Below, in pieces: positions 30,201 through 38,906 of a stretch of DNA of 64,000 bases. The stretch comes from Paenisporosarcina cavernae. Lineage in GTDB: Bacteria > Bacillota > Bacilli > Bacillales_A > Planococcaceae. Location of the stretch: positions 818,501-882,500 of the forward strand of contig NZ_CP032418.1 in the NCBI RefSeq assembly GCF_003595195.1, given 5' to 3'. Position 1 is the stretch's first letter. Each line of letters starts with the position of its first letter. The translations under genes were made by a program, and so were the position numbers. The notes beneath the pieces are model-generated. The model was given only the letters and a program-made list of their open reading frames with translations, ran no database searches and was not told where the DNA came from.

Positions 30201-30723
30201 GTTAGCTTATTCCCTTTATCCAAAAGTATTCGACGAATTTATGGAAACGACAAAACAATTCGGAGATGTGTCTGTTCTTGATACACCAACCTTTTTATAT
30301 GGAATGAAGCTTGGGGAAGAGTTAGAAGTAGAAATCGAAACAGGAAAGACACTTTTAGTGAAACTAGTTTCGATTGGTCAAGCACAAGCGGATGGGAAGC
30401 GTACGTTGTACTTTGAACTAAATGGACAACCACGAGAAATTGATATTCAAGATGTCACGGTAGAAAGCACTGGACCAGTAAAAGCGAAAGCGGATGCAGG
30501 AAATCCACAACATATTGGTGCGACAATGCCTGGAACGGTTCTGAAAGTGTTAGTAGACGTTGGAAGTAAAGTGAAACGTGGAGAACATTTACTTATTACC
30601 GAAGCAATGAAGATGGAAACAACTGTCCAAGCGCCATATGATGGAATTGTGAAACAAATCCATGTATCTGCTGGCAGTTCGATTGCGACGGGAGAATTAT
30701 TGATTGAAATGGAAAAAATGTAA
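27286..30723 (+). CDS. pycA: Pyruvate carboxylase
   Basis: 1145 residues (B. subtilis PycA 1148). Biotin carboxylase domain (1-450, ATP-grasp with G-G-G-G-R-G-M), carboxyltransferase TIM barrel (~530-800, D-T-T-M-R-D-A-H-Q-S), PC tetramerisation domain, and a biotinyl domain with Lys1109 in E-A-M-K-M-E. It converts pyruvate to oxaloacetate and is usually activated by acetyl-CoA. ATG at 27286 is 11 nt from AGGGG; a GTG at 27274 overlaps the SD. Second gene after ftsW. Confidence 0.97.
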   Translation: MKTIQKILVANRGEIAIRIFRACTELKVKTVGIYSKEDQSSFHRYKADESYLVGEGKKPIDAYLDIEGIIAIAKKSGANAIHPGYGFLSENLEFAKRCEEEGIIFIGPTSTHLDMFGDKVKARQQAVAANIPVIPGSDGPISSVDDVKAFGNEFGYPLMIKAALGGGGRGMRIVPSESEVEEAVERAQSEAKAAFGSDEVYVEKFVDKPKHIEVQIIGDKHGNIVHLYERDCSIQRRHQKVVEIAPSNSLDPALRDKICEAAVALAKNVGYINAGTVEFLVQGDQFYFIEVNPRIQVEHTITEMVTGIDIVHTQILIADGEMIFGDAIGIPSQEKIPLLGFAIQSRVTTEDPLNQFMPDTGKLMVYRSGGGFGVRLDAGNGYQGAIITPFYDSLLVKVSTWGKTFKEAAAKMDRNLQEFRIRGIKTNIPFLENVVKHPNFLSGDFNTSFIDSTPQLFLFPTRKDRGTKLLTYIGNVTVNGFPGIERTEKPSFAKPRIPEIANVTPTSGTKQLLDQLGPEGLVKWIKDQNDVLITDTTMRDAHQSLLATRVRSHDMFKIAEQSAHGLHDAFSFEMWGGATFDVAYRFLKENPWDRLITLREKMPNVLLQMLVRGANAVGYTNYPDNVIREFILKSAQAGVDVFRIFDSLNWIKGMEVAIDATRQSGKIAEAAICYTGDILDDSRAKYTVQYYKDMAKELEATGAHILAIKDMAGLLKPEAAYRLISELKDSISLPIHLHTHDTSGNGIYMYSRAIDAGVDIVDTALGTMAGLTSQPSANTLYYALSGKERALRADINEIEKLSNYWEDVRKYYSDFESGMMSPHTEIYVHEMPGGQYSNLQQQAKAVGLGNRFEEVKDMYSRVNLLFGDVVKVTPSSKVVGDMALFMVQNDLDERSVLEKGKTIDFPDSVIEFFQGYIGQPYGGFPEELQKVILKDRKAITIRPGELLEPVDFESLKEQLFNKWNRPISSHEVLAYSLYPKVFDEFMETTKQFGDVSVLDTPTFLYGMKLGEELEVEIETGKTLLVKLVSIGQAQADGKRTLYFELNGQPREIDIQDVTVESTGPVKAKADAGNPQHIGATMPGTVLKVLVDVGSKVKRGEHLLITEAMKMETTVQAPYDGIVKQIHVSAGSSIATGELLIEMEKM

Positions 30724-30751
30724 ATAAGAAACTAACATGTTTCATTCAACT

Positions 30752-30803
30752 AAAAAACTGACTTCTAGACAACTCAATCGTGTCTTAGAAGTCAGTTTTT
30801 TGC
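30752..30803. terminator. Bidirectional terminator shared by pycA and ctaA, overlapping the ctaA stop
   Basis: AAAACTGACTTCTAGACA pairs with TGTCTTAGAAGTCAGTTTT, with one bulge. T runs occur on both sides. The last four codons and stop of ctaA form one arm. Confidence 0.85.
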
Positions 30804-31705
30804 TTACTACTACGTGAAATTAATAGAACCATGTAACAAAGTAACCCGAAAAGTAAGGAAATAAAGAGGGAATGTAGCAAAGCCACGTAAAGATTAAGAC
30901 TTGTTAATACAACAAACATTCCAGACGTCACTTGAAGTGAGACGATGATGAAAGCAATGAGCCAACCTTTCACGAGAACTTTTTCATTTCGGTAATGTTT
31001 CATCACGTGCCAGAGGATTAAACCGATCCAAATGAAAATTAACGCCGCTGCAGTTCGGTGCCCCATTTGAATCCATTGGTACATGTTAGATGGGAGACTA
31101 AAATCTCCATTGTTGCACAATGGCCAGTCCAAACAAACAAGACTTGAATCTGTATGTCGAACGAGTGCACCTGTATAAATAACAATATAGGAATACAATG
31201 CCACACCAATGGTGTTTTTTCGCAACGCGGAACTTATGGCTAGTTGGTCCGCCTTAAATTTACGATCTACTTCAAAGATTAATAAAGTTAAGAGTAAAAC
31301 AGAAGCAAATGAAATTAAGGAGATACCAAAATGTAAAGCTAAGATGAAATCTCCTTGTCCCCAAAGCACTTGAGCTGCACCAACTAAAGCTTGGAGAACT
31401 AAGAAAAAGATAGCGGAAATAGAAAGTAGTTTTGTTTCCCTAATGTGCCCAATCCACCGCCATGCAAAAATAGCGAGTAAGACAATTAAGATACTAACGG
31501 AGCCAGTGACGACACGATGTGAAAATTCGATCAACACTTCTGGAGTGATGACACTCGGAATTAATTCTCCATTACATCCTGGCCAGTGACGACCGCATCC
31601 CATTCCACTACCCGTCTTTGTAACGAGTGCTCCACCTAGTAAAATGAGTAACATACCTAAAGTAGAAGCAACGGATAAAATTTTTAAAATTCGTGTTTTA
31701 AGCAC
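30785..31705 (-). CDS. ctaA: Heme A synthase
   Basis: 306 residues, same as B. subtilis CtaA, with eight hydrophobic segments. Visible: the Cys pair in C-G-R-H-W-P-G-C (external loop), heme-ligand His in E-F-S-H-R-V, H-F-G-I-S-L, a second Cys pair in C-L-D-W-P-L-C, and H-R-T-A-A-A. It oxidises the heme O methyl to formyl to make heme A for the caa3 oxidase. GTG at 31705 has GAAGGTG 5 nt upstream; the 31 extra codons further up lack an SD and include a Cys/Tyr-rich stretch, so I reject them. Divergent from ctaB, as usual. Confidence 0.95.
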   Translation of the reverse strand: MLKTRILKILSVASTLGMLLILLGGALVTKTGSGMGCGRHWPGCNGELIPSVITPEVLIEFSHRVVTGSVSILIVLLAIFAWRWIGHIRETKLLSISAIFFLVLQALVGAAQVLWGQGDFILALHFGISLISFASVLLLTLLIFEVDRKFKADQLAISSALRKNTIGVALYSYIVIYTGALVRHTDSSLVCLDWPLCNNGDFSLPSNMYQWIQMGHRTAAALIFIWIGLILWHVMKHYRNEKVLVKGWLIAFIIVSLQVTSGMFVVLTSLNLYVALLHSLFISLLFGLLCYMVLLISRSSKQKTDF

Positions 31706-31930
31706 ATGTTCACCTTCTTTTAATACGACAATTGGGATTACATCCCTGCTTGTTTGATAATAGCGAAGATAACAGGAAAAAACAATGTGCAGAGGCAATC
31801 AACTCCTAGATAGAAGGGACTAGCTTCACAAATTGTTCATAAAAATCCCCTTTTAGCATAGAAAAACCCATCAATTTTCGATATAGTAAGGATAGCGGAA
31901 TATGCTTAGAAACTCGAAGGGAGGAGTTAT

Positions 31931-32848
31931 ATGTCAAACGGGCGAAGTATGGTTGTAGCTGAAGGATCAAATTCAGATACAAAAACACTTATAGCAGATT
32001 TTTTGGCACTTATTAAAATTGGAATCGTCAATTCCAATCTCATTACTGCTTTCACTGGATTATGGTTGGCTTTTCAATTTACAGACCGTCATTTTTTAGC
32101 TGAACTTGACGTGTTAATTTTGACAATGTTCGGAACAGCTTTTATCATAGCCGGTTCTGCAGCGATGAATAATTTTATTGATCGTGATATTGATCCGTTT
32201 ATGGCGAGCAAAAAAGCTAGGCCGACAGTGACAGGTCGTTTTAAACCAAGTACCGTTTTGTCGATTGCCCTCATCTTTCTTGTGATAGGCGAGATTTTGT
32301 TATTTTCGGTTAACTTATCAGCCGGAATATGGGGATTAGCTGGTATCATTAGTTACGTTGTACTTTATACAATGTGGTCCAAACGAAAGCATGTAAGCAA
32401 CACTATAGTAGGAAGTATCTCTGGTGCAATTCCTCCAGTAATTGGTTGGGCAGCGGTAGAACCATCTTTAGGTTTTGGCGCAATTGCACTTTTCCTCATC
32501 ATGTTTGCTTGGCAGCCGCCTCATTTTTATGCGTTAGCGATGAAACGAACAGAGGAGTATCGCGCAGCTGGAATTCCAATGTTGCCGGTAATCAAAGGAT
32601 TTAAGCGGACAAAAGTATCCATGCTTGGTTGGATCTTACTTTTATTCCCTCTGCCATTTTTATTGGCGAAGCTTGGTATTGTTTTTTTAATACTTGCAAC
32701 CGCATTAAATATCGGTTGGTTGTTACTTGCAATCAAAGGATTTAAAGTAGATGATGATTTAAAGTGGGCAAAAGGAATGTTCATTTATTCACTAAACTAT
32801 ATGACCATTTTGTTTGTATCCATGATTATCTTCTCGATTTTCAGCTAA
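31931..32848 (+). CDS. ctaB: Protoheme IX farnesyltransferase (heme O synthase)
   Basis: 305 residues. UbiA prenyltransferase with N-N-F-I-D-R-D-I-D (first Asp-rich, Mg-diphosphate motif, ~77-85) and nine hydrophobic segments; W-Q-P-P-H-F is the conserved second motif. It adds farnesyl to heme B to give heme O, the substrate of CtaA. GGGAGGAG 7 nt upstream. Starts the run ctaB-C-D-E-F. The 225-bp space to ctaA is a divergent regulatory region in which I see no convincing ResD site. Confidence 0.95.
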   Translation: MSNGRSMVVAEGSNSDTKTLIADFLALIKIGIVNSNLITAFTGLWLAFQFTDRHFLAELDVLILTMFGTAFIIAGSAAMNNFIDRDIDPFMASKKARPTVTGRFKPSTVLSIALIFLVIGEILLFSVNLSAGIWGLAGIISYVVLYTMWSKRKHVSNTIVGSISGAIPPVIGWAAVEPSLGFGAIALFLIMFAWQPPHFYALAMKRTEEYRAAGIPMLPVIKGFKRTKVSMLGWILLLFPLPFLLAKLGIVFLILATALNIGWLLLAIKGFKVDDDLKWAKGMFIYSLNYMTILFVSMIIFSIFS

Positions 32849-32905
32849 TTTTTTACACCATTTTTACATTACATTTCAACTACGAAAGAGGGGTTTGATT
32901 AAGCT

Positions 32906-33997
32906 ATGATGAAAGGGCTTAAAAAGTGGCGTCTTTTCTCCATTCTTGCCGCGTTAACAGTATTTCTTTCCGCTTGTGGTAAAGAACAACTTTCTACCTT
33001 AACGCCTGCTGGTGAAGTAGGAAAAGAGCAATTGGATTTAATGATCCTATCTACAGGGATTATGGTGCTTGTAATCGTGGTTGTTATTGCCATTTATGCA
33101 ATTGCAATTGTGAAGTTCCGTCGTTCTAAAGTTGGCGAAAACCATATGCCTAAACAAGTAGAAGGAAGTCACACGTTAGAAATCATTTGGACTATTATTC
33201 CGATTATCTTGTTATTAATTCTTGCAGTACCTACAGTTGTTTCCACATACAATCTTGCGGATGTAAAAGGAATGACTGCAAAAGACCAAGAAGGTAATGC
33301 GAAAAACTTAACGGTAAATGTTACAGCTAAATTATATTGGTGGGAATTTGAATATCCAGACTTAGGAGTAGTAACTTCTCAAGAATTGGTTGTTCCTACT
33401 GGTGAAAAAGTGTACTTCAATATTAAAGCATCTGACGTAAAACACTCGTTCTGGGTTCCAGCAATTGGTGGTAAATTAGATGCGAATACAGATAACTTAA
33501 ACACATTCTATTTAACTTTTGATGAAAAATCAGAAGGATTAGAAGATGGTGTATTTTACGGGAAATGTGCGGAGCTTTGCGGACCTTCCCATGCTTTGAT
33601 GGATTTCAAAGTAAAATCCATGGATCGTGATAGTTTCAATACTTGGGTAGATAGCATGAAAGCTACTGGTGAAGAAACAGCTTCTGCAGAAGGTGCTACA
33701 GCATCTCAAGGACAAGAACTATTCGAAGCTAGCTGTATGTCATGTCACGCTGTCTCAGGTGCTGGATCAGGTGGCGGAATTGCACCTAACTTAACAACGT
33801 TTGGTGATCGCAACCGTGTTGCTGGTTTCTTACCACACGACGAAGAAAATATTAAAGCGTGGATTAATGATCCACAATATTTCAAACCAGGTAACAAAAT
33901 GCCACAACCTGAAACAATTAATAATGGTAAGAAATTTACAGATGAAGAGTTAAGTGCTCTAGCAGAATACTTACTAGGACTATCTGTTGAAAAATAA
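32906..33997 (+). CDS. ctaC: caa3 cytochrome c oxidase subunit II (with cytochrome c domain)
   Basis: 363 residues. Lipoprotein-type signal ending L-S-A-C (~25), two membrane segments (~45-70 and ~88-110), a CuA domain with Cys221, Cys225 and His229 in C-A-E-L-C-G-P-S-H, then a C-terminal cytochrome c domain: heme site C277-M-S-C-H281 and axial Met in N-K-M-P-Q. The covalent heme makes this the caa3 type. It delivers electrons from cytochrome c to CtaD. Confidence 0.96.
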   Translation: MMKGLKKWRLFSILAALTVFLSACGKEQLSTLTPAGEVGKEQLDLMILSTGIMVLVIVVVIAIYAIAIVKFRRSKVGENHMPKQVEGSHTLEIIWTIIPIILLLILAVPTVVSTYNLADVKGMTAKDQEGNAKNLTVNVTAKLYWWEFEYPDLGVVTSQELVVPTGEKVYFNIKASDVKHSFWVPAIGGKLDANTDNLNTFYLTFDEKSEGLEDGVFYGKCAELCGPSHALMDFKVKSMDRDSFNTWVDSMKATGEETASAEGATASQGQELFEASCMSCHAVSGAGSGGGIAPNLTTFGDRNRVAGFLPHDEENIKAWINDPQYFKPGNKMPQPETINNGKKFTDEELSALAEYLLGLSVEK

Positions 33998-34025
33998 TTT
34001 TTCTTGAACGAAGGAGGTTAAAATT

Positions 34026-35897
34026 GTGAGTTCGATTGCTCAAAAGCGTGGATTTGGCGCAACTTTATGGGAATACTTAACGACAATTGACCATAAAAAA
34101 ATTGCCATTTTATATTTATTGTCCGGCGGACTTTTCTTCGTAGTCGGCGGTATCGAGGCAATGCTAATCCGTATTCAATTAGCGCAGCCTGACAATGACT
34201 TTGTCAGTGCAGGACTGTTTAATCAGATTATTACGATGCATGGTACGACTATGATTTTCCTTGCGGCCATGCCGTTACTTTTCGGATTCATGAATGCCGT
34301 GGTACCACTTCAAATTGGTGCACGTGACGTAGCGTTCCCGTTCTTAAACTCATTAGGTTTCTGGTTATTCTTCTTCGGAGGAGTTTTCCTTAACTTATCA
34401 TGGTTCCTAGGTGGAGCTCCTGATGCAGGGTGGACATCTTATGCATCCCTTTCTATTTATTCACCAGGACATGGTATTGACTTTTATGCATTAGGACTTC
34501 AAATTTCCGGTGCAGGAACATTAATTGCGGGGATTAACTTCCTTGTGACAATTATTAATATGAGAGCACCAGGTATGACTTACATGCGTATGCCATTATT
34601 TACATGGACAACGTTTGTAGCATCTGCTCTTATCTTATTTGCTTTCCCTCCATTAACAATCGGTTTATTCTTAATGATTTTTGACCGCATGTTTGGAGCA
34701 AATTTCTTTGATCACACAATGGGTGGTAATACGATCATTTGGGAACATCTTTTCTGGATTTTCGGACATCCTGAAGTGTATATCTTAGTATTACCTGCAT
34801 TTGGTATTTTCTCTGAGATTTTCCCTATTTTCTCTCGTAAACGTTTATTCGGTTACTCTTCTATGGTTTTTGCAACTGTATTGATCGGTTTCTTAGGCTT
34901 CATGGTTTGGGCTCACCATATGTTTACAACTGGTTTGGGTGCAACAGCCAATGCGATCTTCGCAGTAGCTACAATGGCAATTGCAGTACCAACTGGTGTG
35001 AAAATCTTTAACTGGCTTTTAACAATGTGGGGCGGGAACATTCGCTTTGCAACACCAATGATTTATGCTGTAGCTTTCATTCCAACATTCGTTGCAGGTG
35101 GGGTTACTGGTGTTATGCAAGCTGCTGCACCACTTGATTATCAATTACATGATTCGTATTTCATCGTTGCCCATTTCCATTACGTAATCGTAGGTGGAGT
35201 AGTGCTCGCTTTATTAGCAGGACTACATTTATATTGGCCAATTATGACGAACAAATTACTTAGCGAAACAATGGGTAAATGGACTTTCTGGTTATTCTTT
35301 ATTGGTTTCCATTTAACATTCTTCATCCAACATTTCTTAGGATTACTTGGTATGCCACGTCGTGTATTTACGTATGGAGCAGATCAAGGTTGGGATACGT
35401 TTAACTTAATTAGTTCATCTGGAGCTGTATTAATGGCTGCTGGTGTAATTATCTTGTTAGTGAATATTGTTATGAGCTTAATGAGCAAGGATTATGTTGG
35501 ACGCGATCCATGGGGAGACGGACGTACTCTTGAGTGGGCGATTCCACAACCAGTTCCTTTCTATAACTTTGAAAAAACACCATTAGTTCGTGGTTTAGAC
35601 ACGTTCTGGATAGAAAAGCAAGAAGGAAACGAAGAAGGCATGGTATATGCAGAGCCACTTGGTGATATTCATATGCCGAACAATTCCATCATTCCTTTAA
35701 TTATGGCATTTGGATTGTTTGTAGCTGCTTTTGGAGCAATGTATCATCAAGATGAAGGAAAAGGTTGGACACTTATTTTCCTTATCATTGGGTTATTAAT
35801 TACGTTAGGTTCTATGGCTGTTCGTTCATTGAAAGATGATCTTGGATACCATGTGCACAAAGAAGATTTACCATCTTACAAAGGGGGTAATGAGTAA
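34026..35897 (+). CDS. ctaD: caa3 cytochrome c oxidase subunit I
   Basis: 623 residues, at least 12 hydrophobic segments. Metal ligands visible: H of T-M-H-G-T-T-M-I (low-spin heme a), H-P-E-V-Y-I-L-V (CuB His and cross-linked Tyr), A-H-H-M-F (CuB His pair) and H-F-H-Y-V (heme a3/a). Catalytic core that reduces O2 to water and pumps protons. GTG start with AAGGAGG 8 nt upstream. Its TAA overlaps the ctaE ATG by one base. Confidence 0.97.
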   Translation: MSSIAQKRGFGATLWEYLTTIDHKKIAILYLLSGGLFFVVGGIEAMLIRIQLAQPDNDFVSAGLFNQIITMHGTTMIFLAAMPLLFGFMNAVVPLQIGARDVAFPFLNSLGFWLFFFGGVFLNLSWFLGGAPDAGWTSYASLSIYSPGHGIDFYALGLQISGAGTLIAGINFLVTIINMRAPGMTYMRMPLFTWTTFVASALILFAFPPLTIGLFLMIFDRMFGANFFDHTMGGNTIIWEHLFWIFGHPEVYILVLPAFGIFSEIFPIFSRKRLFGYSSMVFATVLIGFLGFMVWAHHMFTTGLGATANAIFAVATMAIAVPTGVKIFNWLLTMWGGNIRFATPMIYAVAFIPTFVAGGVTGVMQAAAPLDYQLHDSYFIVAHFHYVIVGGVVLALLAGLHLYWPIMTNKLLSETMGKWTFWLFFIGFHLTFFIQHFLGLLGMPRRVFTYGADQGWDTFNLISSSGAVLMAAGVIILLVNIVMSLMSKDYVGRDPWGDGRTLEWAIPQPVPFYNFEKTPLVRGLDTFWIEKQEGNEEGMVYAEPLGDIHMPNNSIIPLIMAFGLFVAAFGAMYHQDEGKGWTLIFLIIGLLITLGSMAVRSLKDDLGYHVHKEDLPSYKGGNE

Positions 35898-36523
35898 TGG
35901 ATCTTAATACAAAATACTCCCCTCAGTCTTGGCCGGATCATCCTGAAACGGCAACGCTTGAAGGTAAAAACAAGTTTGTAGGTTTCTGGCTATTTCTTGG
36001 TGGAGAAACTGTTTTATTCGCAAGTTTATTCGCAACGTATTTGGCACTTAAAAATAGAGGACCAGCTACGAGTGAATTTACAACGACGTCATTATTTGAA
36101 TTGCCACTAGCATTCATTATGACAATGTTACTTTTAACTTCTTCATTAACAAGTGTTTACGCTATGTATCACATGAAGAATTACAACTTTAAGGCAATGC
36201 AAGCTTGGTTAGCAATTACAGTACTGCTAGGTCTTGGATTCTTAGGGTTCGAGATTTACGAGTTCTATCATTATGTTCATATCGGCTTTGGCTACACGCA
36301 CAGTGCATTTAGTTCCGCGTTCTTTACGTTAGTTGGAACACACGGACTCCACGTTATTGTAGGTTTAGGCTGGATTTCATTATTAATGTTGCGAAATGCA
36401 AAACGCGGATTTAATCTTTACAATGCACCGAAGTTCTATGTTGCTTCCTTGTATTGGCATTTCATTGACGTAGTATGGGTATTCATCTTCACAGTTGTTT
36501 ACTTGATGGGAGTGATGGGTTAA
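35897..36523 (+). CDS. ctaE: caa3 cytochrome c oxidase subunit III
   Basis: 208 residues with five hydrophobic segments, the short form of heme-copper oxidase subunit III. Conserved G-G-E-T-V-L-F and T-H-G-L-H-V (~148), typical of the family. ATG overlaps the ctaD stop (TAATG). Structural subunit near the proton entry of CtaD. Confidence 0.95.
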   Translation: MDLNTKYSPQSWPDHPETATLEGKNKFVGFWLFLGGETVLFASLFATYLALKNRGPATSEFTTTSLFELPLAFIMTMLLLTSSLTSVYAMYHMKNYNFKAMQAWLAITVLLGLGFLGFEIYEFYHYVHIGFGYTHSAFSSAFFTLVGTHGLHVIVGLGWISLLMLRNAKRGFNLYNAPKFYVASLYWHFIDVVWVFIFTVVYLMGVMG

Positions 36524-36524
36524 G

Positions 36525-36857
36525 ATGGCACACGACGTACACACTCATGTGAAAACACAAACTCAATATGAATATAGCCGCCGTAAAGCCAAAAATGAGA
36601 TGCAAGGTCAGGTAACAACTTTCGCTATCATGATCTTCTTAACATTAATTGCCTTTACAATGGTTCATGCAGGATTCTCGTCCTTGTTAGTTACACCGAT
36701 TATCTTGTTATTGGCTGCAGTGCAAGTAGTATTACAACTTTACTATTTCATGCACATGAGTCACAAAGGTCATGGAACTGCTCAATTCTTCATTTTTAGT
36801 GGAGCATTGGTTGCATTTATCACTGTTCTTACTTTTGTTACAATTATTTGGTGGTAA
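36525..36857 (+). CDS. ctaF: caa3 cytochrome c oxidase subunit IV
   Basis: 110 residues with three hydrophobic segments after a charged N terminus. Cytochrome C oxidase subunit IV (CyoD-type) with Q-V-V-L-Q-L-Y-Y-F-M-H-M in the second helix. It starts 1 nt after the ctaE stop. Last gene before a strong terminator. Confidence 0.93.
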   Translation: MAHDVHTHVKTQTQYEYSRRKAKNEMQGQVTTFAIMIFLTLIAFTMVHAGFSSLLVTPIILLLAAVQVVLQLYYFMHMSHKGHGTAQFFIFSGALVAFITVLTFVTIIWW

Positions 36858-36867
36858 TAATGAAAGT

Positions 36868-36931
36868 AGAAGGGTAACCTTCTATCAGACTGTAGACACT
36901 CATTTACATGGAGTTGTCTACAGTCTTTTTT
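36868..36931 (+). terminator. Tandem hairpins ending the ctaB-F transcript
   Basis: A small AGAAGG/CCTTCT hairpin is followed by a strong stem (AGACTGTAGACA with TGTCTACAGTCT) and seven T residues. Confidence 0.85.
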
Positions 36932-37048
36932 GTTGTAAGAATAGCTCAGGATTCGGGGGGAAATCGTACTAGGATGCGGCGTTTAATAAGGTGGAGACAT
37001 CTTATGCAATTGTAGTGAATATGTGAGACATTTGGAAATTCTTCACGC

Positions 37049-37192
37049 GGTTGAAACGATCGTCTGCGCTCGAGAATCGATCACCTATGCCCGAGAATCG
37101 ATCGCCATTGCTGAAGAATCAATCGTCTATGATAGAGAATCGATCACCTATGCCCGAGAATCGATCGTCAATTCCGGGGAATCTATTTCCTA
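37049..37192 (+). repeat. Array D: seven 21-bp units (GAGAATCGATC core)
   Basis: AGAATC-type cores occur at 37052 (degenerate), 37073, 37094, 37115, 37136, 37157 and ~37178, all 21 bp apart. Units differ mainly in the 5-8 bases before the core. The array fills most of the 550-bp gap between ctaF and ctaG. Because 21 is a multiple of 3, one frame stays open for 76 codons and encodes a heptapeptide-like repeat (A-R-E-S-I-T-Y), which I take to be a by-product. Confidence 0.9.
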
Positions 37193-37411
37193 CAATAGCG
37201 GTGACTCATCATTATTCTTTCAATTGAAATATTCAAGACGCATGACGGACTAATCTATTTACTTTTCCCAACCTGTTGTACTTCCGCAAAGAATAGTTTC
37301 ATTTCTATCTTTCCTAAACGTGCTCCCGCCAGTAATTGTCACTTTCCGTTCATTGATGTCGCATTAGTTACAAGCTATAATGAACATACATGAGGAAGGG
37401 AGGCAGTCTCC

Positions 37412-38329
37412 GTGCCATTATCGATTTTTGGCTTTCAAGCATTATGGAGTCCGTATTTACTCGTTTTTTGTATTGCTATTATACTTTTGTATTTATATAT
37501 TGTTTTCAAGAAATACTCAGCTTTTGAAAATGGAGAGAAAGCGACGAGGAAACAGGTGATACAGTTTTCAATCGCTATGGTCATTTTCTACGCGATTAAG
37601 GGTTCGCCTCTAGACCTCCTTGGTCATATATTGTTCTTTGTTCATATGATCCAAATGGCGTTACTATTATTTTTAGTTTCACCTTTGGTTATTATGGGAA
37701 TTCCAGGATGGTTGTGGGAGCGAGTTTTGAAAGTGAAGGTCATTCGTTTCTTATTTAATTTGTTCGCGAATCCTTTGGTGGCATTAATATTATTTAGTGC
37801 ATTATTCTCGATTTATCATATTCCGCTACTATTTGATACGGTAAAGCAAAATGAGATTCTTCATATTATCATGACAGCAAATTTATTTTTTGCTTCTTTG
37901 TTTTTATGGTGGCCGCTATTTAATAATGTCCCTGGTGAACCTCAAATTAGTGGATTGAAACAAGTGGGTTATATCATTGGTAGTGCCATATTAATTACCC
38001 CAGCTTGTGCACTCATTATCTTTAATGACAATGCGATGTACGAAACATATTCTAGTGGTGCAGCATGGTTAAAAGCGATGGAATTGTGTGTTCCTGACGG
38101 AAAACTCGCTTCGCTTGGAATATCCGGACCTGAGTTATTTACAAACATGCCAGTAGTGGAAGATCAGCAATTAGGTGGTATTGTAATGAAGGTCGTGCAA
38201 GAAATAATTTACGGGGTATTTTTAGCGATGGTGTTCTTTAAATGGTTCCGAAGTGAACAAGAAAATGCCGATGCAATTACAGATAAAGCACTAAGAGATC
38301 GCCAAGCTTTACAAAGTAACTCTATTTAA
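37412..38329 (+). CDS. ctaG: CtaG, caa3 oxidase assembly factor
   Basis: 305 residues with seven or more hydrophobic segments, the caa3_CtaG family. Conserved H-M-I-Q-M (~88) and several membrane-facing His residues. It is needed for copper insertion or assembly of caa3 oxidase. GTG start with GGGAGGC ~8 nt upstream. It stands apart from ctaF by a 550-bp repeat-bearing gap, so it may have its own promoter; a DUF420 gene follows after 22 nt. Confidence 0.93.
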   Translation: MPLSIFGFQALWSPYLLVFCIAIILLYLYIVFKKYSAFENGEKATRKQVIQFSIAMVIFYAIKGSPLDLLGHILFFVHMIQMALLLFLVSPLVIMGIPGWLWERVLKVKVIRFLFNLFANPLVALILFSALFSIYHIPLLFDTVKQNEILHIIMTANLFFASLFLWWPLFNNVPGEPQISGLKQVGYIIGSAILITPACALIIFNDNAMYETYSSGAAWLKAMELCVPDGKLASLGISGPELFTNMPVVEDQQLGGIVMKVVQEIIYGVFLAMVFFKWFRSEQENADAITDKALRDRQALQSNSI

Positions 38330-38351
38330 CTGTTGAATTAGGAGAATGATG

Positions 38352-38813
38352 ATGAACTTACCTTTACTACCAACAATAAGTACATTTTTTATCGTCTTGA
38401 GCGCTGTTTTAGTTGCAATTGGTTGGGTGCTCATTAGTAAGAAGAAAGTAGAAGCACATAAGAAAACAATGTTAGCAGCTGGTATTTCGGCATTAACTTT
38501 CTTTATAATTTACATGTCCCGTACCATTTTCATCGGTAATACAGCATTTGGTGGACCAGCTGATATGAAGATTTTTTATACGGTATTTTTAGTTTTTCAT
38601 ATTTTCTTGGCAACTAGTGGAGGAGTATTTGGCTTAGTTTCCATATACACTGGATATAAAAACAACTTAGTACGTCATCGGAAAATTGGACCAATTACGA
38701 GTATTATTTGGTTTTTTACCGCGATTACAGGAGTCATCGTCTACTCACTATTATATGTGGTTTACCAAGGCGGAGAAACGACCTCAGTTTTCAAAGCAAT
38801 CTTAGGTTTTTAA
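38352..38813 (+). CDS. DUF420 membrane protein (YozB-like)
   Basis: 153 residues from the third of three consecutive ATGs (38346, 38349, 38352), the one best spaced from GGAG (7 nt). Four hydrophobic segments with conserved His residues (A-H-K-K-T-M and V-F-H-I-F-L-A), typical of DUF420, which usually neighbours cytochrome oxidase genes and may bind metal or heme. Follows ctaG by 22 nt and ends at a terminator. Confidence 0.82.
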   Translation: MNLPLLPTISTFFIVLSAVLVAIGWVLISKKKVEAHKKTMLAAGISALTFFIIYMSRTIFIGNTAFGGPADMKIFYTVFLVFHIFLATSGGVFGLVSIYTGYKNNLVRHRKIGPITSIIWFFTAITGVIVYSLLYVVYQGGETTSVFKAILGF

Positions 38814-38865
38814 TTACATTATCGTTTCGTTCTTTTGGAACTACCATCACGCCTTGAAATAAAGA

Positions 38866-38906
38866 AAGACGCAGTCACAATTTACGTTGTGGTTGCGTCT
38901 TTTTGA
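38866..38906. terminator. Bidirectional terminator between the DUF420 and AI-2E permease genes
   Basis: AGACGCAGTCACAA pairs with TTGTGGTTGCGTCT (two wobbles) around a short loop, with A and T runs outside. Confidence 0.85.

Noticed and set aside
31706-31798. 31-codon N-terminal extension of CtaA
   Set aside because: No SD at the far start; the internal GTG at 31705 has GAAGGTG and gives the standard 306 residues.
31706-31930. Riboswitch or T-box in the divergent ctaA/ctaB space
   Set aside because: I found no T-box, specifier or other known aptamer pattern here or in the other long leaders examined.
37023-37253. ORF with heptapeptide repeats
   Set aside because: It is produced by the 21-bp DNA repeat, has no SD, and similar arrays at other loci use different frames or have stops.
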